Shown piece after piece: positions 30,301 to 42,300 of a DNA stretch of 64,000 bases. The notes under the pieces are model-generated. The model was not told the DNA's origin, made no database searches, and saw nothing but the letters and a program-made list of their open reading frames with translations. Each line of letters starts with the position of its first letter. Within the stretch, counting starts at the first letter, position 1. Made by a program: the position numbers and the translations under genes. The stretch spans positions 101,691 through 165,690 of the forward strand of contig NMRA01000693.1 in NCBI GenBank assembly GCA_002633005.1. The letters are read 5' to 3'. This DNA comes from Phoronis australis (taxonomy: Eukaryota; Phoronida; Phoronidae).

Positions 30301-33300
30301 ACACGGAGTTCTGAAGTTTTTTTGATTGTCATCTTATACGAGGCCAATTCCGGATACACAAGCATGAGTGCAAATATGCCATCACTCCTACTTTCGAGTA
30401 GAGATTTTCACCTGTGTTGAGCAACTGAGGGCCTGAATTTCTTGAGGATATGTTTTCACTGTAGACTTATGAATTGCAGTACTGCGTGGTGCAATGAAAT
30501 GTAGACACAGTCATGTATCTTCCTTAACTGCACTACAGTTATACACTTCTGTTTTGAGAGCCTCATAACATATTGACCTTTGAAGTCATACGCTGTGAAT
30601 TATCTGTCTAACATGCAACTCTACCCAAATAATCAAGACATACAAATTTTTAAAAAAGATTTACAGATATTGATTTTTGCAATATGGTGACAATGTACAC
30701 ATCCTGAATAGAACAAACCTTTTAATGTTTGTTTAGTTTCCTTTTTCGCCATCCTTTGAACAAGAAAAAATAACATGCAAACACTGTGTTAAAATGCAAG
30801 AAAAATGACTTTTTATATGAATTACAATTCCCCCTTCAGCGCTGTGCAACTCAATCGTTCTCACGAATTTGGACACCCACTTTTCAAATCCTAGATGAGT
30901 CTCTGTTTCTACCTTCAGAAAATATACTTTTACTGTCACAGTGTTAAAACGAAACACATATTAAATGTATATTTGGCTACATATAGACCCAATTCACGCC
31001 GACAGGAGGCGCGTTCCAAAACGAGGCTCGCTATGATAGCTCTGTTAGCTTATCGGCATAGTTGTATTTCCGCCCACGTTGCTCCGTGAACGGCTAGAAA
31101 AAATACGGACACTCAACTGTCTGCTTTACAATACCTAAAGACGTTAAGATTCGGAAGCGTTGGGTCGTTGCCATACGCCCCGACCAAGCAAAATATGTCC
31201 CTGTAAAATTTATAAATGTTTTCGAAAAGTTAGATCATATTTTGTCGCATCTCGGTTGCCAAGCATCATAGTAATGACCAGAGAATGGGCCAGCCAGTCT
31301 GTGTTTTCATGACTACCGGTTGAAACATTATGTTTCTTTCCAAAAAGGACAGGGCCCTCAATCCCTCGAATTTGGGGCTAAATATTGGCCTTATTCCCCT
31401 CAAAAAATATTGAAATATCACGCGAAATTCCCCCCAAAAGGCATTCCCCTACTGAAAAATCTCTCTGAGTTCACATCACCTGTAACCACACAGGTGACAA
31501 TTTTTAAGAGCACAAAAGGCTACTTTAAATTGAGACAGAGCCTATGAGAGCTTGCAACAGGGCGGGGATGCTATTGATAATGATCGGGAGGTAGATTGTT
31601 CCCCTCACTCGGCGAAAAAAATCGCCTCTTAGTAGGCACTGGCACCTTTCCCCTCGGATGAACGAGGCTCCTGGAGAAACATGATAACTATGATTGCTTT
31701 GTCCAGTTAACTGAAATTGAGTTCTAAAACGAGGTTATGCTTTGGACGAACGAATTAGGTGTTTTAATTTTAATATTCAACTTGGTCCAGATTGATATTT
31801 GAAACCTAACACATGAAATGGATGTAAGAATTATTACAACCAAGAAAGCAGATTTGATGGTCAAATAATTTTTATTTTCAATTATGAGCCTGGTTTTTTA
31901 TTCTAATAAAAATATATTTAATAACATCAGTTATTCTTTCAGATCAATGACAAATCAACTGTTAGTCCCACTGAGTGCATAGGATCAGGCTATGCTTGAT
32001 GTTAATATTCTTGATCAACAAATTAAACCAGATGTGACTAATTGCACATGACAGCCACCACTGTCGAATATGTCTTCAACTCGTCAACAATACGAGCAGA
32101 TGACGTAGAAAGTATTTTGATAAACAATTTACAAGAACAAAAGGAAACCCTGCATTCAGCATAATACCTAATCCGTAACACTACGATCGCCGCAATTTGG
32201 TCATATTTACTTTTCATGTTTCGAACCCAGTTTTCCAAAAAAAATTAAACCCTTTCATTAGACAACTCTTTGGGGCCTTAACTTGTTCTCTAATGTAATT
32301 TTCTACATCTCTGTGGTTAATTGTCGACACTAAAAATTTAATATCTATTTAACTCACGCAATGTCAACTTCCGCTTTGTTTATCGCAGTGAGCCTCGCTT
32401 TGGATTTTAATGTCTGCCGCGTAAATTGGGTCTATACCAACAAGTCAATAAGGTCCTATAACCTTAAGACTCCTTGTTACTGAAGCATGACAAATATGGT
32501 GGAGGCTCCAAGCCGACAAAATACCCTAAAAATCAGCAGCACGAGAAAGACCATTTCAAAATCTACATTTGAGAGCATTTCATGACTTCAGAAGTGATTG
32601 GGTGGGAATATCGACTCCACAAAATCAGCAGCGGCACCTCATGGAATTCTGGACAACTTGTGTGATAAGCACTGGGCAAATTAACGGCAATAAGGCAACT
32701 GCAGGGAATGTTTAAGAAAAAGTACAAGACAGTTCACTATTTAGGAATAATACTTAGGTCTATTTACAAACAAAATTATCGTCAAGTCTGAGGATTAAGC
32801 AAAATAATTGCATACAAGTGCAAAACAAAGCATTGATATGTGCCAACAGTAAATGAATGTTTTTATTCGTGCTGATCAGCTTCAAAGTAAAACAAGACAC
32901 CATCATGACCACAAGGGGTAGCTGCAATAGTCCAAAATGACAAATTGTGTTAGTATTAAACTAATACCAAATCAAAAAGTTTTAAAAATGAATAGTTAAC
33001 AACATTTGTAACAAAGAAATAAAATATTACGCAAAGGGACACAGCACCGGGCATTTGGACTGGTCTAACCTACTTAATATTTTCATAAAGAACAATCATG
33101 AGATTTGGCAGACACAAAGACAGACAACAAGGACATAACAGGTACATCTCTTCTAGATAATCTGCTCAAACTGGCAGGTGCCATCATCTCCAAAATGTAA
33201 CTGCCACTAGTGCATGCTTCAGTAGTCAAGACAGCCAGTAAATTGACTGGTAATGGCATGTTGGCATCACATACCCCAGTGTCCAGTATGTACATCGGTT

Positions 33301-36300
33301 CTCTACATACAATACCGAAACAGTGTTCCCCCACAAATGCTGAAAAGCCCCTTGTAAAGACCAAAATGTCCACTTGAGGTGGTGCAAAAGAGAAATAGTT
33401 AAACTAAGTCTTGTGCTGGTGCATTGCCGTCACATATCTCTGGCATTGGAGACAGGGCAAACTGAAAAGGGGCATGCACCGCTCTAGCGAGGCCTTACAC
33501 CCTGATGCCTAATTTCATCAAAATACGACAAGGTTTTTTTGAGATGTAGAGCAGAGACAACTTCTCAACAGGACAAATGCACAAAATGATCACTTGTGGC
33601 TGCAGCAGTTGTCTGAAAATTGACTGGTGTCGACACATTGCCATAACATATCTTTGCAATAAGTTTTCTTGAAATCCTCTGTTCGTTCTCCAGATATCAC
33701 CCAGAAATGCTTCCTCCACAAAAAGACCTGAACAGCCCTGACCTTCCGGCCCTGTGGGGCAGGTCAAAGGGAAAAAAGTGGCATGCACTGCCCTACTGAT
33801 GCCCTTCCTCTTTTTTGCTAAGTTTAATCTCAATCCACCAGGGGGTTTTGAGATATGTAGTGAACACTCAAACAACCAGACACCCACACATGATGACTAC
33901 GACATGCAACCACATGTCAGGAGTAGGCTAACACTGAGTTTGGTTCTATTATGCGAGTGCACGTGTAAGTGCAGCACATAGAATACAGAATTTACGAGCG
34001 TACCTCACCAAATTTTCTGAACGTAGAAGCAAGCCTTCCAATATCTAGTCAACACCTCAGAAGCAACAACACTTCAGGTGTCGAGTCTCCTGCTCTCAAA
34101 TGGAACAGTGTCCACAGGATTAGTGCCCCATGACCCTGTCTTTTTAGTAGAATATCACGCAGCACGATTTCTTGGTGTTACTTATAAACCCAGAACTCCT
34201 TTTTGAATGTGTTATTTATACTACTGTATAACAATTTTTGACTGACTTGATCCAGTCTACAACAGAGAATCACAGGTAATTACTGCATATACCTTTGAAT
34301 TGGCCAGCAACACTTAAATAATTATAGTAAGCAAATAGAATTTACCAACTACGCTACTATGATATGAACAACTATTGGTTCTGTTTTAGTTTTAGGCAAA
34401 ATAATGATTTTTTAAAACATCCCAAAAATTGCAGTTTTTATAGCATCTGATGGAAACCTGGAACAGTTTAACAATTCATAAAATATGTTAATGTAGCCGT
34501 TTGAAGAATAGTCCAGCTTAAATTACAGTTTCAGAAAGTTTAATTGTAATCTGATCAGTCATTTTTGAGGTATGATATAGCCAGTTCTTGGCAATTTTTA
34601 AGGCTCCTACTTAACTACTGAAAGGTGGCCATATTGTTATGACAGCGAGGTGGCCACATTCTTATGATAGACACGTGGCCATATTCTCATGATAGACATA
34701 GTCAAATAACAGACAGGTGGACATACGGTAGTCTAAAGACTAAAAAGCATTTAATTTTACTTCAAGCGCTTTATTTTAATATGCTTGTTTATCCATATAA
34801 CTTGGTGGACACTTGTTCAACTGTACCAAATGCTTCTATTGAGCCAGTGTTTGTTGAAATTACACCAAAGTTAGTCCTTGGACAAATCAACAATTTGAAA
34901 GCTTTACTTTTGGTCATTTGAATTGCTTTCAAAAGGTAAAATACCTTTTTCACGCAGTCGCCATTTGAGTAGTGAGCCTCTTCTTAGGTTTAAAAAACAA
35001 TGCATTTGAGACACGAATATCAGGAGGCATGCGGAAAATTACGCTTTGCGCTGTATTTAAGTGCAAAATGCATTGTTTTTAAAACCTAAGAAGAGTCTCA
35101 CTACTAAAATGGCGACTACGTGTATATGGTGTATTGGGATTGAATTTAAACTGTACGCAAATTTCTTGAACAGATCACTCGTCAAGAATGTTTAAATGGC
35201 AGCGTCTTATTGTATGCATGCTGTATTGAAGACAACTTTATAATGTGCTCTTTTCACTTTGCAGAAAAGTCCTTCAATTAAGGATCGTCAATTGCGTCAA
35301 CATAATGCACCACACAGCAATCAAATTTAGCGATGGCCAAAACCCAACAAACAACCAGCAAGCAGTTACAACATGATAGCAATTAAACTGTCGACCAGCT
35401 GCCTTTTCCAGAAAACAAGTTTCCAAGATAATTACAGAAACTAAGTGAACCTTGAAGTAATAAGCAGCCACTGAGGCTCAAAACACCAATAGCAGCTAGA
35501 TACTTCCAGGCAGTAATGGGGAACTGCTGATTAAACATTCAGTTCCAAGTTTTGGTTTTTAGTGAAAGAGGGAATAGCTTTAGACAGAGTTTACATCTCA
35601 TACTCTCAAAATATGCCCATGGGGCAAATATTTGTCAGCGCTAACACATGGAAATTTCACATACAACTGAGTACACTTAAAATGGAAATCTAAAGTAAAC
35701 AAAGACTTCAGATGACCTACTAACACACAAATCCCAATTCACTCAATGCGCCACCTATGGGAGAATCACTTAAGGCTGCAAAACCTACCTTCTCCAGTCG
35801 TACACACTCCTCTTCCAGGTGTGAGATTGTGTTCTCATGGCTTCTCACCATGCCTTCCAGGTACTTCACCTGCAACAGACAGCAACAGCTGCTGCAACAG
35901 ATAGTTTATGCACAATTCCAAACGATACACCAAAACGACGAACAAGAGCAACGTGGAGCGTTGAAATGCACCCACAAATGCATTGCAAATGGTGTGCTTT
36001 TAAGGTTATTTCTTTGTATCATAAAAATGGCCACTAGATGGCACAAAAACATACAATCCATCCAAAAACAGGAACATGCCATATTTCATAAAAATCTGTC
36101 AAGGAACTTCAGAGAAACAAAGGAAAACAGAATAAAATGAAATTGCCACTAGTGGGCACAGTGTCCGTTGGATCCGCCTGAAAGTCGTCATCATCTGTTG
36201 TTATCTTCATATAAATACACTAATTACTAAATTTAGTAAAGATCCTGCAGTGGGTTTAGGACATACAACTATGGGCGTAAAACAAACCTACCACTAGGAG

Positions 36301-39300
36301 GCACCACAGTAGTCAGTCACCATCATCAAAGGTCGTCTTCACACTGAGAACATATATGCCAATTTTCAAATGATTTGATTGATACAGGGGTGGACGCCAA
36401 AAACAAGATTTGAAACCAGCGAAAATGGCCACTAGGTGGTGCAAAATACCTCGATTCCATCCAAAGACATGAATACAGCGTCGTCACACCAATAAATGCC
36501 TATATTTAAAATTTTATGAAAATCTATTGAGGACATTTGAGGATACCGAGTTAAACGTAAAAAACTAAAATTGCCACCAGGGGGCTCATCAGAAGTCAGA
36601 TCTGTCCGAAAGTCGTCGTAATCCGTAGTTAACATCAAATAAATACATCTGCTAAATTAAGTAAATATCCTGCGAACGGTTTAGGAGATACAGCCATAGG
36701 CACAACAAAAACACAACTGCCACTAGGAGGTGCCACAGTAGTCGAAATCGTTGGAAAATCATCGTAAACCGTCCTCTTTAGAGTAAGCACATACATGCCA
36801 ATTTTCACAATCATCCTTTGAGCAGTTTGGTTGATAGAGGGGTGGACGCAAAAATACAGACACGAAAACAGTAAAAATGGCCACAAGGTGGCGCAAACTA
36901 CGTCGAATCCATCCGAAAACGGGAGGATAGCGACATCTCACTAATAGGTGCCTACACATTAAATTTCATGAAAATCCGTTAAGGACTTTTGAAGATACAG
37001 AGGTAAACGTAAAAAAAAAATTGCCACTAGGGCGCACACCGGTAGTCGGATTTGTCCAAAAGTCGTCGTCGTTCGTTGCTAACATCATATAAAAATACTT
37101 ACTGAATTTCGTAAATATCCTACGAACGGTATAGGAGATACACCATAGGTGCAAAAACACAAAACTGCCATTAGGAGGCGCCACAGTAGTCGAAATCGTT
37201 GGAAAATCATCGTCAACCGTCCTCTTTAGAGTAAGCACATATTACATGCCAATTTTCACAATCATCCTTTGAGCAGTTTGGTTGATAGAGGGGTGGACGC
37301 AAAAATACAGACACAAAAACAGTAAAAATGACCACTAGGTGGCGCAAACTACGTCGAATCCATCCGAAAACGGGAAGATAGCGACATCTCACTAATAGGT
37401 GCCTACACATTAAATTTCATGAAAATCCGTTAAGGACTTTTGAAGATACAGAGGTAAACGTAAAAAAAAAATTGCCACTAGGGCGCACACCGGTAGTCGG
37501 ATTTGTCCAAAAGTCGTCGTCGTTCGTTGCTAACATCATATAAAAATACTTACTGAATTTCATAAATATTCTACGAACGGTTTAGGAGATACACCATAGG
37601 TGCAAAAACACAAAACAGCCACTAGGAGGCGCCACAGTAGTCAAAATCATCAGAAAATCATCGTCAACCGTCCTCTTAATAGTGAGCACATACATGCCAA
37701 TTTTCCCAATCATCCTTTGAGCGGTTTGGTTGATAGAGGGGTGGACGCAAAAAACAGACTCAAAAACAGTAAAAATGGCCACTAGGTGGTGCAAACTACG
37801 TCAAACCCATCCGAAAACAGGGGGAAAGCGTCATCTCACTAATAAGTGCCTACATACCAAATTTCATGAAAATCCGTTCAGGACTTTTGAAGATACAAAG
37901 GTAAGCACAAAAAATTAAAATTGCCACTAGGGGGCACACCGGTAGTCGGATCCTTCCGAAAGTTCGCTCATGCTGTCCCATTCATGAATGGAACAAATGT
38001 GCCCAATTTCATGAGAGTATGTCAATGGGTTTTGGAAATAGAGCAGCGGACGCCGGACGCCGCCCGGACGGACAGAGATGACGGCATAATGCGTCCACAT
38101 ATTAATATGTGGGCGCATAAAAACGGGTGACGATGCGATCCAATACACAGCGGCATAGTTCATAACGGGCACTCGATTTTATCACTAAAAGTGCATTCTA
38201 AAATAGTTCATAGAAGTGCTATGATTAAACATGACTGTAATTGATTAAAAACACTCAATTCCTCAATGAACTTTTCAAAGGTACAAATCTACGCATTAGT
38301 TAATGCATTCAGCAGCTCTCAAGTGGCCATGAGTGCAGGAAGTGAAGTACTTTACATTCAGGTGTTAGTGCCCTGATGTAATAATAAACACTAGTGTTGG
38401 CTTACACAGTAAATTACAACAGATTAGTTAGTATACAAATGTTTTAACCCAATGACATAAGCTGTATCCCATCAAAAACGTTACAACTGGAGAATTTTTC
38501 CAATGATACCGTAGTCACAAATGTTTGGTACCAACTGCCATAAAATAGTTTAACCAACAGTTTACAACTTAGATCATCAAACGAAAGTTAAAAACAGACG
38601 TAGTCAATTAGTACCAAAATGCATCCTACTTGTGTTATCTGTTACTTGTGTTTCAACTCATCCAACCTCATTCTCCATACATTACCGCACCACTTCACCC
38701 CTACTTCTAACTACAAATTACAATCCTAACCCTTATATACACACTGCACTACCTGGATCTCCAGTCATGTGATCTGTCACTTGTGTTTCAACTCATCCAA
38801 CCACATTCTCTACATCTCACTGCACCAACCTCACCCTTACTTCAAACCACAACACTTCCCCTTCTATGCACAGCCTACTACCTGCTCTTGCAGCCGTGTG
38901 ATCTGCCGCTTGTGTTTCAACTCATCCAGTCTCAATCCCTCCATCTTGCTGTGCCACTCCACTACTTTCTGAGCCCCCTTGCCGTCCTTCAGTGTGACCA
39001 TCAGGTCCTGGAGGCTGGCATGTTGTAGTTCCAGTTGAGCCAAACGGTCCTCAACTTCCTGTCGTTCCACACTGACCTGTACAAGGATACACAGCACAAC
39101 ACAGTGTACAGTGAGGACCTTTTCGATTACACACAAGGTGGATTTTATCGCTCTTCCAATGATGACATGGTGTTATCCTGTCATTGTCCAGATGAAACAT
39201 GTATATTGTAAGACCTTAGTCTCGTTTCCAAGTGCAAGGCTATACAGCCATAGAAGAGGTAATGCAACGAGATGGGGGGCATTGTCCCAATTTCCCTGCT

Positions 39301-42300
39301 CAGTTGGAAACTTGTAAGTTGGATAGTGAGAGACCAAATAATATTTTCTTCTTGTAAAAGAATAACAAAACAAACGCAAGAGCAACACAAGGTGTTGAAA
39401 TGGGCCCATAAACAGTGTGTTTGGTAACGCATAACTTGGCCATGGATATTAAGTCAGAAGTCGGATGATGCTAGCACATCCAAGCATACACCTATGCTGT
39501 AAATTATCAAAACATTTGTAAACTCCATTAGACAATAATGAATGGACACCAATACCTTCTCAAAGACTTATAATGGCCAATACAAGGTGCTATGGCAATC
39601 CAATCTGCCAGTGCATATCAGCCTTAACCACCTTCTTGTCAAGTTTCATCAAACTCGTGTGTAAAAGTAATTTTGACATAGGATTGTGTGACCACAATTT
39701 TTTGTAGTCAGTGCATAGAAGTTTAAAAGAGAACCATTTAGTGAAACTTGCAAACTAAACCAAACCACATGTATTTTCCTTTTCTCAAGACATACAAATT
39801 GTATTCTTAAATGACTTTTAGTTCAGGAAAATTTCATGCAAACAGTGTTTTTACAATTTACTTCAGGATCACCAAAGCGGCTACATGACGAAAAACACCT
39901 TGTCTCTAGATAACGATAAGGAGTTGGTGGACAGTGTTCACAAATTTTTTCTTATTTAATGCAGTGGGATATGACCCAGAATCTTTTAATAAATTCTTAG
40001 TCATCATTGTGTCAAGGAAATGATACAGTTAAGCAATGAGAAATTCTATTAATTAAAAGAAAAATGTCCAAATATCTAGAAATATGCATGAAAAAAAAAA
40101 AATTGTGTTTTGTTTATGGCAACTCCAAAATTAGAAATTAGGTCACGTGAAAGACATTGCTCAATGCTTAAGAGTATTATATAGAATGTGTCCTAATTTG
40201 GGGTACCACCAATCTCCCACTACACTTCCTCACCTACTTCTACTTCACCTCATTCACTTCCCACTATAATTGCGACCTACTTCCAATAACCTTATTCACC
40301 TAACACTACACCCCCACCAAATTCTACTCCACCTCATTCCCTTCCCACTACACTCCACCTTCTACCATTTGACCCCACTCAAGTCCCACTACAACCTACC
40401 TCCCCCACCTATTTCTATTTCACATCATTCACCTCCTACTACACCCCCACCTATTTCTACTTCATTCCGTTACCACTAAACTCCCTTACCTGCTTCAGAT
40501 CCCTCTCGATCGTCTGCTTGTCTTCCTGTAGCTGCATCATGGCCCGTGCAAACTTCTCCTGCTTCGACAGTGGTATGGCACCACTGTACTGCCGCCTCAA
40601 CTCTTGAATAGTCCGCTTCAGTTGTTTTGCCTTGCTGTTAGCCTCGTTGCGGTTGTGAAACAGAGATTGGTCTTTCTCATCCAGACGCTGCTGCAGACGC
40701 AACGTCTGCGCATTCAACTTGGTGATCTTCTTGTTGGCCTCTTCCAGTCGACGAACTGCTGTACCCTCGCTGACTTGGAGCTGCACAATGTGTCGGTGCA
40801 GCTTACCTTTTGACAAGTGTAACACTTTGAAAAGGGAGTAATATACCAACACAGCTCAACAGAGTCTCCTGTGAGAGCTAAATGACTGAATATAAGCCTT
40901 TTTGGTTTTGAATTAGTTAAACGTTCCTAGTCATTCAGTTAATGTGAAGTTTTACACACATTAAATTACATAGGTTCGTTTTTTTAGCTTTTGCTTTGTT
41001 ACTATTTTTAGACCAGAATTACAGCTCCTACAGCACAATGAACACACACCTATGATCTTCTTCTCATCACTTTGCGCCTGAAAGTCTACCAACTGTTGCC
41101 GCAGTGATGCCAACTCTTTCTCCCTTGACACCTGCTGAGCTTCCAGGGACTGGGCCTGCATCGTGCCCACCTCAGCAATTTCCTGTGAAAAACAAGAGAC
41201 ACGTGAACAAGATAAAATTTCTTGCACACATTTTTGGAAATGTATTAAGCCGCTATTGTCAATTTTTTGGCTTGTCTATACCAGCCCAAGACATAGCCAA
41301 GGCAAAAAGACAGGGGTTAGCTAAACAATTTTGACAAGCATACACCTCTCGTGTATGCATCGACCTCTTGGTTAAATGACTAAGTGTACTTTCCGATCAC
41401 ATAAGCCCACCAGTACACCATTTAGTAAAATAATAAGATCATAACTTATGTACCATAAATACTAAACTACTACTGGAATGCTCATCAATGTCAATTTTGA
41501 TAACACAAACATTGAAGCTTTGTTTTATTCAATAAATTTCGGATTACATGTCAGTCATTAATTATACTACTCCAATCAAGATAAAATCGTGAAAATCTAA
41601 AATACTCAGGTAAATGCCATGTGATCTTCATCATTGTACTGGTTGTCGTCATCCTCCAGTCATGGGACCAGTGTAAGCCTCATATTGCACATACTCATCC
41701 GGGGTTCTCATTCACACTGTCTGATTCGTGTTAACCAGTGACACACAATTTGGTTGTATTTATTTTTACGGAGTTGGTATTGTAAGAAGTGTCATGTTTA
41801 AAGATGTATACAATTGTTTAAAGAAACTGAAGAGTATAATTTTAGGGAATTTATAGTTTTGTACATTAGCATCGTCTGAATAGATTACATTCACAGGACT
41901 AGCAAACAGTGAATAATTTGCAAGTACTAGCCTACTTAAAGCATTCGACACAAATGGTGACACACTCTACAAATTTTTGATGATTCCCTGGATTTTCTAA
42001 AACAACCCTTAGCACCCCAACAAAACTTCTTCCACACACAGAAAGAATTCTTACAGCACACAGAACTCTTGGGTAAATTGCAGGTCGAATTTTCAAATTC
42101 AAATCATTTAAAAAAATTGTCCAGTTTAAACTGGAAGTTGGCCTCATTTGAAGTGTTCTGAATGTAAGGTCACATAACATTTTGCCTCTGTTGAGTGAGT
42201 AAATTTCGTCAATTTGAAAGTGGGTAGAAATGAGGTCAAATCAGTTTGATCCCTGTCGAGCTAGGATTTGCCAGGTAGAAAATCTAACTTCCAGGTCAAA

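Larger units (their letters stand above)
6656..35788 (-). other. Giant CEP290 intron (29,133 bp)
   Basis: This lies between exons w28 (donor GTAGGT) and w29 (acceptor TTCTGCAG). It is far longer than any other intron in the window, where the next largest are about 3 kb. Its contents are listed separately: a LINE, a motif-rich repeat, a GPCR gene, MITE-like elements, a promoter-like patch, a retroelement fragment and an N gap. I saw no convincing missing CEP290 exon inside; the residues before and after join in phase and are collinear with vertebrates. Confidence 0.9.

Noticed and set aside
33495-33887. 130-codon minus-strand frame
   Set aside because: It lies in a diverged repeat, with no conserved motif and no splice support.
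35757-36140. 127-codon plus-strand frame
   Set aside because: Antisense to exon w28 and then repeat DNA.
38090-38117. Helitron-type 3' terminal hairpin
   Set aside because: No CTRR end at the expected distance and no TC-type 5' end identified.
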